64,000 nt of DNA from Pseudomonas sp. B21-023 (GCF_024749165.1 NZ_CP087190.1:1957501-2021500); one strand, 5' to 3'; positions 46,079 to 56,301 are shown, counted from the first letter of the stretch. The notes: generated by a model not told the origin, from the letters alone. Numbers and translations: made by a program.

Positions 46079-47938
46079 ATGCTGCAGAATATCAGGGACA
46101 ATTCACAAGGTTGGATTGCCAAGACCATCATCGGCCTCATCGTCGTACTGATGGCGTTGACCGGTTTCGAGGCCATTTTCCAGGCCGCCAGCCATAGCCA
46201 GGACGCCGCCAAGGTGAACGGCCAGACCATCAGCCAGAACGAGCTGAGCCAGGCCGTGGACATGCAGCGCCGCCAGCTGATGCAACAGTTGGGCAAGGAT
46301 TTCGACCCTGCGCTGCTGGACGAGAAGATGCTGCGCGAAGCCGCGCTCAAGGGGCTGATCGATCGCAAGCTGCTGTTGCAGGGTGCCGAAGATGCCAAGT
46401 TCGCTTTTTCCGAGGCCGCGCTGGATCAGCTGATCCTGCAGACGCCTGAATTCCAGGTCGATGGCAAGTTCAGCGCCGAGCGCTTCGATTCGGTCATCCG
46501 CCAGATGGGCTACGGGCGCATGCAGTTCCGCGAGATGCTCGCCCAGGAAATGCTCATCGGCCAACTGCGCACCGGCCTTGCCGGCAGCAGCTTCGTCACC
46601 GACAAGCAGGTTGAAGCCTTCGCCCGCCTCGAGAAGCAGACCCGTGATTTCGCTTCGCAGACCTTCAAGGCCGATCCGGCCGCGGTCAAGGTGAGCGATG
46701 ACGAGGTCAAGGCGCACTACGACCAGCACGCCAAGGAATTCATGACCCCGGATCAAGTGGTCATCGATTACCTCGAGCTGAAGAAGTCGGCCTTCTTCGA
46801 TCAGGTCAAGGTCGACGACGGCGAGCTCAAGGCCCTGTACGAGAAGGAAATCGCCAATCTGGGCGAGCAGCGCCATGCCGCGCACATTCTGATCGAGGTC
46901 AACGACAAGACCGACGATGCCAAGGCCAAGGCCCGCATCGATGAGATCCAGCAGCGCCTGGGCAAAGGCGAGGACTTCGCCAAACTGGCCAAGGAGTTCT
47001 CCCAGGATCCAGGCTCGGCCAGCACCGGTGGTGACCTCGGCTTCGCCGGCCCTGGTGTGTACGACCCGGCCTTCGAGGACGCGCTGTACAAGCTGAACAA
47101 TGACCAGGTATCGGCACCCGTGCGCACTGAGTTCGGTTACCACCTGATCAAGCTGCTGGGCGTGCAGGCGCCGGACGTACCGAGCTTCGCCAGCCTGAAG
47201 GACAAACTGACCCACGAGCTGAAGACCCAGCAGGTGGAGCAGCGCTTCGTCGAGGCCACCAAGCAGCTCGAAGACACCGCCTTCGAAGCTTCCGACCTGG
47301 CCCAGCCGGCCCAGGACCTGGGCCTGAAGGTACACACCTCTGCCGCCTTCGGTCGCGAGGGTGGTGAAGGCATCACTGCCAACCGTGCGGTGATCCAGGC
47401 CGCGTTCAGCGAGCAGGTGCTCGAAGAGGGCGCCAACAGCAACGCCATCGAACTCGACCCGGAAACCGTGGTGGTCGTGCGCGTCAAGGAGCACCGCAAG
47501 CCCGAGCAGCTGCCGTTGGAGGCCGTGGCCAAGAACATCAGCGAGCACCTGGCCAAGGAGAAGGCGATTGCCGAACTCAAGGCCAAGGCCGACAAACTGA
47601 TCGCCGGCCTGCGGGATGGCTCGGTCAAGGCCGAAGGTCAGGGCTGGAAGCTCCATGAAGCGGTCACCCGTGGCCAGGATGGCATCGACCCGGCCGAGCT
47701 GCAGGCGGTGTTCCGCCTCGGCAAGCCAGCGGCCAAGGACAAGCCAGTCTACGGCAGCGTGGTGCTGGGCGATGGCAGCCTGGTGGTCCTGCAGCTGAAG
47801 GGCGTCAACGAAGGTGCTGCCGCCACCGATGAAGAGAAGGCGCAGATCCGTCGCTATCTCGCATCGCGTGCCGGTTCGCAAGACTTCGCGGCTTATCGCA
47901 AGCTGCTTGAAGGCAGTGCCGACATCACCCGCTACTGA
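46079..47938 (+). CDS. ppiD: Periplasmic peptidyl-prolyl isomerase/chaperone PpiD
   Basis: A 619-residue membrane-anchored SurA-like protein. N-terminal MLQNIRDNSQGWIAK plus a single TM helix (about residues 16-38) is the PpiD signature. A SurA_N chaperone region follows (NGQTISQNELSQAV), and one parvulin domain lies at about residues 265-360 (RHAAHILIEV, GGDLGFAGPG). It assists folding of exported proteins at the Sec exit. The start at ATG 46079 avoids 26 codons that overlap the hupB terminator. Confidence 0.96.
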   Translation: MLQNIRDNSQGWIAKTIIGLIVVLMALTGFEAIFQAASHSQDAAKVNGQTISQNELSQAVDMQRRQLMQQLGKDFDPALLDEKMLREAALKGLIDRKLLLQGAEDAKFAFSEAALDQLILQTPEFQVDGKFSAERFDSVIRQMGYGRMQFREMLAQEMLIGQLRTGLAGSSFVTDKQVEAFARLEKQTRDFASQTFKADPAAVKVSDDEVKAHYDQHAKEFMTPDQVVIDYLELKKSAFFDQVKVDDGELKALYEKEIANLGEQRHAAHILIEVNDKTDDAKAKARIDEIQQRLGKGEDFAKLAKEFSQDPGSASTGGDLGFAGPGVYDPAFEDALYKLNNDQVSAPVRTEFGYHLIKLLGVQAPDVPSFASLKDKLTHELKTQQVEQRFVEATKQLEDTAFEASDLAQPAQDLGLKVHTSAAFGREGGEGITANRAVIQAAFSEQVLEEGANSNAIELDPETVVVVRVKEHRKPEQLPLEAVAKNISEHLAKEKAIAELKAKADKLIAGLRDGSVKAEGQGWKLHEAVTRGQDGIDPAELQAVFRLGKPAAKDKPVYGSVVLGDGSLVVLQLKGVNEGAAATDEEKAQIRRYLASRAGSQDFAAYRKLLEGSADITRY

Positions 47939-47953
47939 GTCGTGTGCTGATCG

Positions 47954-47982
47954 CGAAACAGGCCGCTTATGCGGCCTGTTTC
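47954..47982 (+). terminator. Terminator after ppiD
   Basis: GAAACAGGCCGC-TTAT-GCGGCCTGTTTC then GTTTC. Strong 12-bp stem just after the stop. Confidence 0.8.
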
Positions 47983-47998
47983 GTTTCTGGCTTTGGTT

Positions 47999-48024
47999 CA
48001 TCGCGGGGCAAGCCCGCTCCTGCA
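47999..48024. repeat. Single REP element
   Basis: CATCGCGGGGCAAGCCCGCT followed by CCTGCA, same family as at 17.6, 25.7 and 33.9 kb. It lies between ppiD and the convergent patatin gene. Confidence 0.7.
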
Positions 48025-48057
48025 TGACGACCTGCGGCAGGTGTGCACGGACTTGTT

Positions 48058-49101
48058 TCAGGGACGCCGGATTCCCTCATGGTTGTCCAGCGTGTCCCGG
48101 GCGATCTCCCGCCCCAGGGCGATCAACTCCGGCGCCTTGTAGAACTCGAAGAACCGGCACACCCGCTTGGGTACGTTGATCAGCACATCCGGCGGATACC
48201 CGGCGATCTTGTACTGCGCCAACGACGTCTGCATCACTTCGAAACTCTGGTTGATCAGGTCCAGCAAGGACGCGGGGCCGACGTTGTCGACGATGAACGA
48301 GCCAGTGGCCGACTTGGGCGCGCCTTCGCTCTGTGGCGCCGCCGCCGGCTGCTGGCCCTGCGGTTCGGCGCTCTCGCCCAGCCAGGGGTTGGATGAGGCC
48401 AGCCCTTCGGCGACGATCTCCTGCTCCAGGCGGATCAGCTGTTCGGCCGGCTTGCGCCGGAACGGCAGGCGCGACCCCAGCGAGCTGATCAAGGCGTCGA
48501 AACGCATCTTGAACGCCGCCGGGCGCTCGATCACCGGCAACTGATACTGCTTCTGGTTGGTGGCGTTGAGGTTGACGGCGATGATCAGGTCGCAGTGGCT
48601 GGACACCACCGGGACGATCGGCAACGGATTGAGAATACCGCCATCGACCAGCATGCGATTACCTTGCACCACCGGGGTGAACAGGCTGGGAATGGCCGCC
48701 GAGGCGCGCATGGCCTGGTGCAGGCAGCCCTCCTGGAACCATATTTCCTGCTGGTTGGTCAGGTCGGTGGCGACTGCCGTGTAGGGAATGCGCAACTGTT
48801 CGATGTTGATCTCGCCGACGATCTTGCGGATCTGCCCGAACACCTTGTCGCCACGAATGGCGCCCAGGCGAAAGCTGACATCGACCAGGCGCAGCACGTC
48901 GAGGTAGTCCAGGCTCTCGATCCAGCTGCGGTACTCGTCGAGTTTGCCGGCGGCGTAGATGCCGCCGATCACCGCGCCCATGGAGCAACCGGCGATGCAT
49001 GCGATCTCGTAGCCGCGGCGTTCGATCTCCTCGATCACACCGATGTGCGCGTACCCTCGGGCCCCGCCGGAGCCCAGCACCAACGCCACGCGTTTGCCCA
49101 T
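48058..49101 (-). CDS. Patatin-like phospholipase (RssA-like)
   Basis: A 347-residue patatin-fold hydrolase: oxyanion GSGGARG (residues 10-16), nucleophile S40 in GCSMG, and dyad aspartate D153 in VDGGI. Members cleave ester bonds of phospholipids or other acyl lipids. No signal peptide, so probably cytosolic or peripheral. A low-complexity Pro/Ala/Glu stretch at about 255-285 separates a C-terminal helical region. ATG 49101 has AGGGGGAAA upstream. Confidence 0.92.
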   Translation of the reverse strand: MGKRVALVLGSGGARGYAHIGVIEEIERRGYEIACIAGCSMGAVIGGIYAAGKLDEYRSWIESLDYLDVLRLVDVSFRLGAIRGDKVFGQIRKIVGEINIEQLRIPYTAVATDLTNQQEIWFQEGCLHQAMRASAAIPSLFTPVVQGNRMLVDGGILNPLPIVPVVSSHCDLIIAVNLNATNQKQYQLPVIERPAAFKMRFDALISSLGSRLPFRRKPAEQLIRLEQEIVAEGLASSNPWLGESAEPQGQQPAAAPQSEGAPKSATGSFIVDNVGPASLLDLINQSFEVMQTSLAQYKIAGYPPDVLINVPKRVCRFFEFYKAPELIALGREIARDTLDNHEGIRRP

Positions 49102-49257
49102 GATTTTTCCCCCTGTGCCTGTGCAACCATGGTCCAACAATGCACCCATGCCGCCTGTGCTTCAATGTAGTCCGTGCTGGACTACGCTGAGCAGGGCACT
49201 TTTTGTTTGCTTTGCCGTCGAACGGCCACTTCAGTTTCCACCCTCGAGGTATTACCG

Positions 49258-49536
49258 ATGAAAGCCTGGATCACCCTTCCTCTGATTGCCCTGGCCTTGG
49301 CCGGCTGCGCGGGCAAGACGGCCTACCGTGACAGTTGCGCGACCCAGCTCGATGCCGCCTGGAAGGAACTTGACCTGGCCAAGGCCGAAGGCTTTGCCGG
49401 CACCGTGAGCTATTCCAAGGCGTTGTCGCTGCTGACCGGTGCCAAGACCCAGCAGCAGTTCGAAGGCTTTGAAGGTTGTACCCACAAGGCCGAGAAAGCG
49501 CGTTTCTACATTCGTGAGTCCCGCGCCGGGCGTTGA
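49258..49536 (+). CDS. Small lipoprotein of unknown function
   Basis: A 92-residue protein with a lipoprotein signal (LIALALAGC, lipidated cysteine about C17). The mature part has two further cysteines and a helical stretch (LDAAWKELDLAKAEGFAG), probably an outer-membrane-anchored helical hairpin. I do not recognise a named family. The stop is 14 bp before the CHAD gene, so the two likely form an operon. Confidence 0.82.
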   Translation: MKAWITLPLIALALAGCAGKTAYRDSCATQLDAAWKELDLAKAEGFAGTVSYSKALSLLTGAKTQQQFEGFEGCTHKAEKARFYIRESRAGR

Positions 49537-49550
49537 GTGAGGAGCGTCAC

Positions 49551-50318
49551 ATGCCGAGCATGATCGACCATGTGGTTTCCAGGGTCCTGGCCCTGCAGGT
49601 GGGAATGCTGGCCTGTCGCGAGCGCCTCGCCGCCGATACCGACAGCGAGGCGCTGCACGACCTGCGCACCACCCTACGGCGGCTGCGCAGTTTGTTGCGG
49701 CCTTTGCGTGGCTTGCCGGGTGTCGAGCAGTTGGAGGAAGCGGCGGGGGCACTGGGCGCGCTCACCACACCGTTGCGTGACCGTGAAGTGCTGGCCGCGC
49801 AACTGGTCGGGCGCGGTCATGTGCAGGCCGGCGAGCGCCGCCAGGAGGGGAGGACACGGACCTTTGCCGGCGTCGCGTCCAGTGCCCTGCTTACTCGGGT
49901 GCTGGCGATCCTCGACGCCTTCCCGCTGTTCTTGCGTGCTGCCGACCGCGAAGGCTTGATGCAAGGCATGCGCAGGCGCATCGACAAGCGCCTGGAGAAG
50001 CAATGGCGCAAGCTGGCCAGGGCGCTGGACGACCCGACCCATGATCGGCATCGTCTGCGCCTGCTGATCAAGCGCGTTCGCTACGGGGACGAGGCGTACC
50101 CCCAACTCGAGCATGCCGGCAAGAGGCTGCAGCGTCTGTTGAAAAAGGCGCAAGGTGATCTTGGCGACTGGCATGACCGCGTGCAGTGGCTGCTGCAAGT
50201 GCACGAGCACAGTGACCTGGCAGGCTGCAAGGTGGCCTGGGAGCATGAGCTGCATGCTGCCGAGGGGCGCTCGGATCTGACTCTCGAGGCATTGCAAAAA
50301 GCCCTGGCGCGCCGTTAG
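49551..50318 (+). CDS. CHAD domain protein
   Basis: A 255-residue protein with the conserved-histidine alpha-helical domain: EALHDLRTTLRRLRSLLRPL near the N-terminus, and HRLRLLIKRVRYGDEAY and GDLGDWHDRVQWLL in the second half. CHAD domains bind polyphosphate through their basic helices, so an association with polyP granules is likely. No CYTH triphosphatase domain is fused. ATG 49551 has a strong GAGGAGCG site; an in-frame ATG 49533 overlaps the lipoprotein end. Confidence 0.88.
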   Translation: MPSMIDHVVSRVLALQVGMLACRERLAADTDSEALHDLRTTLRRLRSLLRPLRGLPGVEQLEEAAGALGALTTPLRDREVLAAQLVGRGHVQAGERRQEGRTRTFAGVASSALLTRVLAILDAFPLFLRAADREGLMQGMRRRIDKRLEKQWRKLARALDDPTHDRHRLRLLIKRVRYGDEAYPQLEHAGKRLQRLLKKAQGDLGDWHDRVQWLLQVHEHSDLAGCKVAWEHELHAAEGRSDLTLEALQKALARR

Positions 50319-50401
50319 TCCCGGCAAATGACCGAAATGCGGGCTGTGGCTGGCTTGATCGCTGGTTACTATCGGTTCTTTTCGCGCAGGAGCCCTGGCA
50401 C

Positions 50402-51199
50402 ATGAACTTCACAGAATTGCTGACAGCCGCGCGCGCTCACCCCGAGGCGGTTAGCGTGCCGGCTGGCTGGGCCCAGGGGCGCGCGGTGTTCGGCGGCCTG
50501 ATGGCGGCGATGGTGCACGAAGCGATGCGCCAGAAGCTCGGCGACAACCGCCCGGTGCGTTCGCTTGCCATCACCTTCGTCGGCCCGGCGGCGCCGGATG
50601 TGCCGATCAGCCTGGAGGTGGAGGTGCTGCGCGAGGGCAAGGCAGTCAGCACCTTGCTGGGGCGCGCCGTGCAGGATGGCCAGGTGGTGACCCTGGTGCA
50701 GGGCAGTTTCGGTGCCGGTCGTCCTTCCGTGGTGGCGGTCGACGCGCCGCCGGCCATGCCGATGAAACCCTTGCACGAGGCCGCGCCCGAGCTGCCTTTC
50801 ATCAAGGGCGTCACACCTGATTTCATGCAGCACGTGGCGTTCCGCTGGGCAGTCGGTGGCCTGCCGTTCAGTGGCAATGACTCACGACATATGGGTGGGT
50901 GGGTGCGCTTGCGCGATATCGCCGAGGGGCCTGTCGAGGTGGCGCACCTGCTGGCGCTGGTCGATGCCTGGCCGCCCAGCCTGCTGCCATATCTCAAGCA
51001 GCCCGCCGCCGGCAGCACGCTGACCTGGACCATCGAATTCGTGCAGCCCACGCCGCAACTATCGACCCTCGACTGGTGTCGCTATGTGGTCGAGACCGAG
51101 TATGCCCGTGATGGCTATGGGCATGCAGCCGCGGCGTTGTGGACGGCTGAAGGGGAACTGTTGGCATTGAGTCGGCAGACGGTGACCGTGTTCGCCTGA
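50402..51199 (+). CDS. Acyl-CoA thioesterase family protein (TesB-like double hotdog)
   Basis: A 265-residue protein with two hotdog folds: N-terminal half with GRAVFGGLMAAMVHEAMRQ (helix of the first hotdog) and C-terminal half with ALVDAWPPSLL and SLTWTIEFVQ-like strands. It fits the thioesterase/acyl-CoA thioester hydrolase family that releases free fatty acids from CoA. Substrate length unknown. Clear ribosome site AGGAG before ATG. Confidence 0.88.
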   Translation: MNFTELLTAARAHPEAVSVPAGWAQGRAVFGGLMAAMVHEAMRQKLGDNRPVRSLAITFVGPAAPDVPISLEVEVLREGKAVSTLLGRAVQDGQVVTLVQGSFGAGRPSVVAVDAPPAMPMKPLHEAAPELPFIKGVTPDFMQHVAFRWAVGGLPFSGNDSRHMGGWVRLRDIAEGPVEVAHLLALVDAWPPSLLPYLKQPAAGSTLTWTIEFVQPTPQLSTLDWCRYVVETEYARDGYGHAAAALWTAEGELLALSRQTVTVFA

Positions 51200-51236
51200 G
51201 TCTGGCAGGCCACTGGACAGGGGCCGCTTTGCGCCC

Positions 51237-51320
51237 CATCGCCGGCAAGCCGGCTCCCACTCCGATCGTGTTAACGCTGGGTCATACACCATTCCTGTGG
51301 GAGCCGGCTTGCCGGCGATG
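51237..51320. repeat. Inverted pair of REP palindromes
   Basis: CATCGCCGGCAAGCCGGCTC (51237) and its reverse complement ending at 51320, the same pair as at 11.5 kb. It separates the thioesterase gene from the convergent DUF962 gene. Confidence 0.85.
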
Positions 51321-51353
51321 CGCCGCGTCAGCGGCGCTGTGTGCTCGATCTTG

Positions 51354-51722
51354 TCATTTACCGTGCTTGTGCCGCTCGCGCCACGCTCGCCACCAGGCGC
51401 CGCTGAGCACGAAGCGCGGGAAGGTGATGAATTGCTCGGTGAGCAGCCGCTGCAGGGCATCCTGGCGATTGGCGAAAGGCTCGGGCTGCTCGGCTTCCAG
51501 GCGGTGCCCATGGCGTTGCAGGCCCAACCCGGCGGCCAACGCAATGACGCCCACGGCGATCTGCGACAGGTCCAGCGCGAACAGCCCCGACAGCACCAGC
51601 AGCGCGCCCAGAATGAACAGCGGCACTGCGATCAGATGCAGCACCAGGTTGGTGGGGTGGCGGTGATTGTGGTGGTAGCCGCGCCATTGCCAGGCGGGCA
51701 GGTTGGGCAGTCGTTTGCTCAT
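51354..51722 (-). CDS. DUF962/Mpo1-like membrane protein
   Basis: A 122-residue protein with two TM helices (about residues 26-48 and 50-68). The motif YHHNHRHPTNLVLHLIAVPLF matches the histidine-bearing signature of DUF962/Mpo1 proteins, a family that includes a yeast Fe(II)-dependent 2-hydroxy fatty acid dioxygenase. Bacterial function is not established. The ending (AWWRAWRERHKHGK) is basic and cytosolic. Confidence 0.78.
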   Translation of the reverse strand: MSKRLPNLPAWQWRGYHHNHRHPTNLVLHLIAVPLFILGALLVLSGLFALDLSQIAVGVIALAAGLGLQRHGHRLEAEQPEPFANRQDALQRLLTEQFITFPRFVLSGAWWRAWRERHKHGK

Positions 51723-51813
51723 GGACGGATCCTCAGGGGTCTGTCCAAAGCTTAGTGCGGCCCCCGCAGGGGGGCCAATCGAGGCTGGCTATGGTGACCA
51801 TAGCCAGTGCTGG

Positions 51814-53292
51814 TCAAAGCTTGAGCTGGCCGATGGCCTTGTTCAGTTCGCCGGCGAGGGTCGCCAGTTCGCTGCTGGTGGTGGCCGAGCCCACGGTCTG
51901 CTGCACGGTCTCTTCGGTCACGTCGCGGATGCTGACGACGGCGCGGTTCATTTCCTCGGCCACTTGGCTCTGCTGCTCGGCGGCCACGGCGATCTGGGTG
52001 TTGCTTTCGCGCATCTGTGCCACCGCGCTGGTGATCTCGGCCAGGGCCTCGCCGGCTTCGCGCGCCTGCTTGACGCAATCGTCGGCCTTATACGAGCTTT
52101 CCTGCATGAAATCCACCGCGTCGCGGGTGCCGGCCTGCAGGTCGGCGACCATGCTGGTGATCTCGTCGGTGGAGGTCTGCACGCGCTTGGCCAGGTTGCG
52201 CACCTCGTCGGCGACCACGGCGAAGCCCCGGCCCAGGTCGCCGGCCCGGGCGGCCTCGATGGCGGCGTTGAGGGCAAGCAGGTTGGTCTGTTCGGCGATG
52301 CTGTGGATGACCCCCACCACGCCATTGATCTTCTGGCTGTCGTCGGCCAGCTGGCGGATCATTTCGGCGGTCTGCTGCACACCACTGGACAGCCCGGCAA
52401 TCGAATCCTGCACGCGGCTGACCACGGCCTGGCCGCTGCCGGCCAGGGTGTCGGCGGTCTGCGACAGGTCGCGGGTGGCGCCGGCGTGCTGGGCGATATG
52501 GTGCACCGTGGCGGTCATCTCGTTGATTGCGGTGGCCGCCTGGTCGGTCTCGCTCTGCTGGCCGATCATGCCGTGGCGCACCTCGTCCATGCTGCCGGCC
52601 AGGCGCGCGGCCCCCGAATCCAGCTGCGCGGCGGTGCGCGCGACGGTGCTGACCACGCGGTGGTAAGTGGTCTGCATGGCGTTGAAGGCACCGGCCATCT
52701 GCCCGACCTCGTCGCCGCAGGCCAGCGGCACCCGGGCCGAGAGGTCGCCAGTCTTCTCCACATGCAGCATCACATCCTTGAGGGTGTTGAGCTGGCTGAG
52801 CAGGAAGCGGATCAGCAACTGCGAGGCGCACAGCATCGCCAGCATCAGGATCAGCACGCACACGGCATAGTTGCTGAAGCGGTCGAAATAGACCTGACGC
52901 AGGCTGGGGGACTGGGCAAGCACGGCGATGTGCTGCTCGCCCCGGCGCAATACCTGGGCGCCGCGCAGCGGGTTGTCGCCGAGGATCCAGGCCCCGGGCA
53001 GATCGACCCAGCCTTGGGCATCGCGCAGGGCCTCGAGTGGTTCGCCGGCAAATTGCGGCGTCTGGCCGTTGCGCCAGGTGATCAGGTTGGCCTGCGTGGG
53101 CAGTGCCTGTCCGGCGGGCCAGGCTGCCAGCAGTTCGGCCTGGGCCTGCGCTTGCGCCCGGGCGCCGCTGGCGCGGGCTTGTTGCTCCAGGTGCACCGCG
53201 TAGAGCACCAGCATCAGCGTGGTGACGAAGGCCACTGCGTTGACGGCCCAGAACTTGTATTTGAGGGAAACGTTGCTAAGCCAGGCACCCAT
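51814..53292 (-). CDS. Methyl-accepting chemotaxis protein
   Basis: A 492-residue receptor: TM1 about residues 14-34, a compact periplasmic domain of about 125 residues, TM2 about 160-185, HAMP, and a signalling domain with [18 protein letters not shown]. The small periplasmic domain shows no Cache signature that I can recognise; it could be a four-helix or a minimal sensor. Start ATG 53292 ([14 protein letters not shown]). Ligand unknown. Confidence 0.9.
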   Translation of the reverse strand: MGAWLSNVSLKYKFWAVNAVAFVTTLMLVLYAVHLEQQARASGARAQAQAQAELLAAWPAGQALPTQANLITWRNGQTPQFAGEPLEALRDAQGWVDLPGAWILGDNPLRGAQVLRRGEQHIAVLAQSPSLRQVYFDRFSNYAVCVLILMLAMLCASQLLIRFLLSQLNTLKDVMLHVEKTGDLSARVPLACGDEVGQMAGAFNAMQTTYHRVVSTVARTAAQLDSGAARLAGSMDEVRHGMIGQQSETDQAATAINEMTATVHHIAQHAGATRDLSQTADTLAGSGQAVVSRVQDSIAGLSSGVQQTAEMIRQLADDSQKINGVVGVIHSIAEQTNLLALNAAIEAARAGDLGRGFAVVADEVRNLAKRVQTSTDEITSMVADLQAGTRDAVDFMQESSYKADDCVKQAREAGEALAEITSAVAQMRESNTQIAVAAEQQSQVAEEMNRAVVSIRDVTEETVQQTVGSATTSSELATLAGELNKAIGQLKL

Positions 53293-53378
53293 GGTAGGTC
53301 TTCTCTGAGTTGGCGGAAACATTATTGGCAAGGTGCCATCATTGTGCCCGCCAAGGCCAGAAGCCTCGTTGATATGCG

Positions 53379-54185
53379 TCAAGAAACCTCAGGCAGGCCG
53401 AAGAACGCGCGGGCGCAGGTGCTGGTATGGGCGGCGGTGTGCTCCATCGCTTCGCCGCGGTGCTGTGCCACCTCGCGCAGCACTTCGGGAAGGAACGCAG
53501 GCTCGTTGCGACCGTTCTTCGGCTTGGGCCTGAGGCTTCGGGGCAGCAGGTAGGGCGCGTCGCTTTCCAGCATCAGGCGGCCTTGCGGGATGCTGCCGAC
53601 CAGTGGGTGCAGGTGGGTGCCACGACGCTCGTCGCAGATCCAGCCGGTGATGCCGATATGCAGGTCCATGTCGAGGTAGGCGAACAGTGCCTGGCGTTCA
53701 CCGGTGAAGCAGTGCACAACCGCCGCGCTCAGGTGGTCGCGGTAGCCTTTGAGGATCGCCAGCAGGCGTTCGCTTGCCTCGCGCTCGTGGAGGAACACCG
53801 GCAGGCGCAGCTCGACCGCCAGCGCCAGCTGCGCCTCCAGGGCCTTTTCCTGGGCGGGGCGTGGGGAGAAGTCGCGGTTGAAGTCCAGGCCGCATTCGCC
53901 CACGGCCACGACCCGTGGCTGAGCGAGCAGTTCGCGCAGCTGGCGTTCGCTGTCGGCGCTCCAGTGGCTGGCATCGTGGGGGTGCACGCCGGCAGTACCG
54001 AACAGACGCTGGCCGGGCTCGTCCAGGCGCTGGCACAGTTCAAGCGCCTCGGCGCTGACATCCAGGCTGGTGCCGGTGAGGACCATCTGTGCCACGCCGG
54101 CTTCCACGGCACGCTCGACGATAGCGGCCTGCTGGTCGCGGAAACTGCTGTTGGTCAGGTTGACGCCGATATCGATCAGTTGCAT
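53379..54185 (-). CDS. TatD family metal-dependent hydrolase/DNase
   Basis: A 268-residue TIM-barrel hydrolase. The metal ligands are recognisable: a glutamate in [12 protein letters not shown], histidines in GVHPHD, PVFLHER and VVHCFTG, and the aspartate in [12 protein letters not shown]. The N-terminal metal HxH is altered to DIGVN, as in the TatD (not YcfH) branch. Members are 3'-5' exonucleases involved in DNA quality control. ATG 54185 with AGAGG upstream. Confidence 0.92.
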   Translation of the reverse strand: MQLIDIGVNLTNSSFRDQQAAIVERAVEAGVAQMVLTGTSLDVSAEALELCQRLDEPGQRLFGTAGVHPHDASHWSADSERQLRELLAQPRVVAVGECGLDFNRDFSPRPAQEKALEAQLALAVELRLPVFLHEREASERLLAILKGYRDHLSAAVVHCFTGERQALFAYLDMDLHIGITGWICDERRGTHLHPLVGSIPQGRLMLESDAPYLLPRSLRPKPKNGRNEPAFLPEVLREVAQHRGEAMEHTAAHTSTCARAFFGLPEVS

Positions 54186-54343
54186 GGTGCTACCTCTTGC
54201 CGCGGGGCGGCCAGCATAGCAAAAACCCAGATATCGCGAAAAAGCCAAGAACTTCAAACGTTTGCCGTGGTCTGTTGCGGTCATTTATCACGGATCGATC
54301 ACAGCGCATGGTGCCTGCCAACCGCCCTCGGACCCTTACCGCC

Positions 54344-55750
54344 ATGGTGCGAACCTTTTTCACCAGCCTGTTGCTGTCCGGGTTGCTGGCCGCCGGGCCG
54401 GTCGCTGCCGGCGAGGCGGGGCCGCAGCAGCATGTGCCTGCCAGCCAGGCCCGTGACCTGACGCAGATCCGCTCGAGCAAGGTGCTGCGGGTGTTGGTCA
54501 ACCAGAGCCGCAACAGCTCTGGCGAGGTAAAGGGTGAACCGGTCGGGATCGAGTACTACCGCCTGCGTGCCCTGGAGCACGCCCTCAATGCCCGGGTCGC
54601 CGACGGCCAGGAAATCACCCTGAAGATCATCCCCCGCGCCAAGGAACAGTTGCTTGGTGCGCTGCAGCGCGGCGAGGGCGATCTTGCCGCGCCCGGTGAA
54701 CTGCTCGACCCTGGCGTGGTGCGCGGCGTCGATGCCAGCGCGCCAGTGCTCGACCAGGTTCCCTTGCAACTGGTCGGGCGCAAGGGCGAGCGCGGCTACA
54801 ACCGTGCCGAACAGCTGTCCGGCCGCACCATCGCCCTGACCACCGCCAGTGCCGCAGGGCCGGCGATCGAGGCGATCAACCAGCAGTTGGGGCTGCGCAA
54901 GCGGGCACCGATCAAGGTGGAGTGGGTCGACCCGACGTTGGCGGTGGAGGATGTGCTGGAGATGGTCCAGGCGGGCATCTACCCGCTGACCGTGGTGGAG
55001 CGTCCCATCGCCCAGCGCTGGGCGCGGGTGATGCCGCGCCTGCGGGTCGACAGCAAGCTGCAGCTGGCTCCGCCCCAGGCCATGCGCTGGTATCTGCGCA
55101 AGGATGCGCCGATGTTGCGTGCGGCGGTGGACCGCTTCCTGGCCACCTACCGTGCGCCCGGCAACCAGGACGCGGCGTTCGAGCGCATCTACCGGCGCCA
55201 GTACCGGGTGCATAACCCCTTGGCTCGCCAGGACCGCCAACGCTTGGCCGCGTTGCGCCCGGTGCTGCAGAAACATGGCGGCGACCAGCAGTTCGACTGG
55301 CTCAACCTGGCCGCCCTGGCGTTCAAGGAGTCCACCCTCGATCCCAAGGCGCGTGGCACCGGCGGTGCCCACGGGCTGATGCAGATCACGCCGTCGGCGG
55401 CCCAGCGGGTAGGCGTGAGCAACACCGCCACGGTGGATGGCAATGTCCAGGCCAGTGCCCGCTACCTGGCGCTGATCCGCCGCAAGTTCTTCGCCAGCCC
55501 CCAGCTCAACGAGCGCGAGCGCATGGCGTTCATCCTGGCCGCCTACAACCTCGGGCCGGAGCGGGTCCAGGCCATGCGCGCCGAAGCCCGGCGACGGGGA
55601 CTCAATGGCAACCAGTGGTTCTTCCAGACCGAGCGTATCGCCATGGAGCAGGTGGGCATGGGGCCGGTGAGTTTCGTCAACAGCGTCAACAAGTACTACC
55701 TCGCGTTCAACCGCGAGCGTGCCTCCCTGGAGCGGGTGGCCAAGCGCTGA
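54344..55750 (+). CDS. MltF-like lytic transglycosylase with solute-binding domain
   Basis: A 468-residue exported protein: signal peptide (FFTSLLLSGLLAAGPVAAGE), a bac_3-type solute-binding domain at about residues 40-285 (VLRVLVNQSRNSSG), and a C-terminal SLT domain with the catalytic glutamate in ALAFKESTLDPKA and GGAHGLMQITPSAAQRVGV. MltF proteins cleave the MurNAc-GlcNAc bond to anhydromuropeptides; the binding domain senses muropeptides. Start is uncertain: ATG 54344 gives a canonical signal peptide; ATG 54308 is 12 codons upstream. Confidence 0.9.
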   Translation: MVRTFFTSLLLSGLLAAGPVAAGEAGPQQHVPASQARDLTQIRSSKVLRVLVNQSRNSSGEVKGEPVGIEYYRLRALEHALNARVADGQEITLKIIPRAKEQLLGALQRGEGDLAAPGELLDPGVVRGVDASAPVLDQVPLQLVGRKGERGYNRAEQLSGRTIALTTASAAGPAIEAINQQLGLRKRAPIKVEWVDPTLAVEDVLEMVQAGIYPLTVVERPIAQRWARVMPRLRVDSKLQLAPPQAMRWYLRKDAPMLRAAVDRFLATYRAPGNQDAAFERIYRRQYRVHNPLARQDRQRLAALRPVLQKHGGDQQFDWLNLAALAFKESTLDPKARGTGGAHGLMQITPSAAQRVGVSNTATVDGNVQASARYLALIRRKFFASPQLNERERMAFILAAYNLGPERVQAMRAEARRRGLNGNQWFFQTERIAMEQVGMGPVSFVNSVNKYYLAFNRERASLERVAKR

Positions 55751-55862
55751 TCAAATCAAATTATTCGATATTAATTGCGCGTTTTTTGCGATTTTATTAT
55801 TCGATGATTTGATTATGATGGCGCCCATCCAACACACACCCGCTCAAACAAGGAAGCGCCTC

Positions 55863-56297
55863 ATGAACAACTCCCTGAAAGCCCTTTTCAACACCCGCGC
55901 CGGCTACGGCCTGAGCGTCGTGCGCATCCTGGTCGGTGTCATCTTCATGGCCCACGGCGCGCAGAAACTCTTCGGCCTGTTCGGTGGCTACGGCCTGGAA
56001 GGCACCGGCCAGTGGATGGAAAGCATCGGCCTGGCTCCGGGCTACCTCATGGCCCTGCTGTCCGGTAGCGCCGAGTTCTTTGGCGGCCTGGCGCTGGTGG
56101 TCGGCCTTTTGGCCCGCCCGGCTGCGCTGGCGCTAAGCGTGACCCTGGTAGTGGCGATCTTCTCGGTGCATATCGGCAACGGGTTGTTCATGTCCAACAA
56201 CGGTTATGAGTTCGCCCTGGCGCTGCTGGCCGGCACCGTGGCGGTGCTGATCGAAGGCGCGGGCCGCCTGTCGCTGGACCATGTGATCGCACGCTGA
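55863..56297 (+). CDS. DoxX family membrane protein
   Basis: A 144-residue protein with four TM helices and the DoxX signature VVRILVGVIFMAHGAQKLFGLFGG. SGSAEFFGGLALVVGLLARPAA is the second characteristic stretch. DoxX relatives take part in quinone or thiol redox processes in the membrane; the role here is not evident. An AT-rich region (55750-55820) upstream probably contains its promoter. AGGAAGCGCCTC precedes the ATG. Confidence 0.9.
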   Translation: MNNSLKALFNTRAGYGLSVVRILVGVIFMAHGAQKLFGLFGGYGLEGTGQWMESIGLAPGYLMALLSGSAEFFGGLALVVGLLARPAALALSVTLVVAIFSVHIGNGLFMSNNGYEFALALLAGTVAVLIEGAGRLSLDHVIAR

Positions 56298-56301
56298 AAT
56301 A

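Noticed and set aside
46103..48025. 640-codon minus-strand frame opposite ppiD
   Set aside because: Shadow frame crossing the ppiD terminator.
51237..51320. CRISPR-like direct repeats
   Set aside because: The units are inverted REP pairs scattered singly around the window, with no repeat-spacer series and no cas genes.
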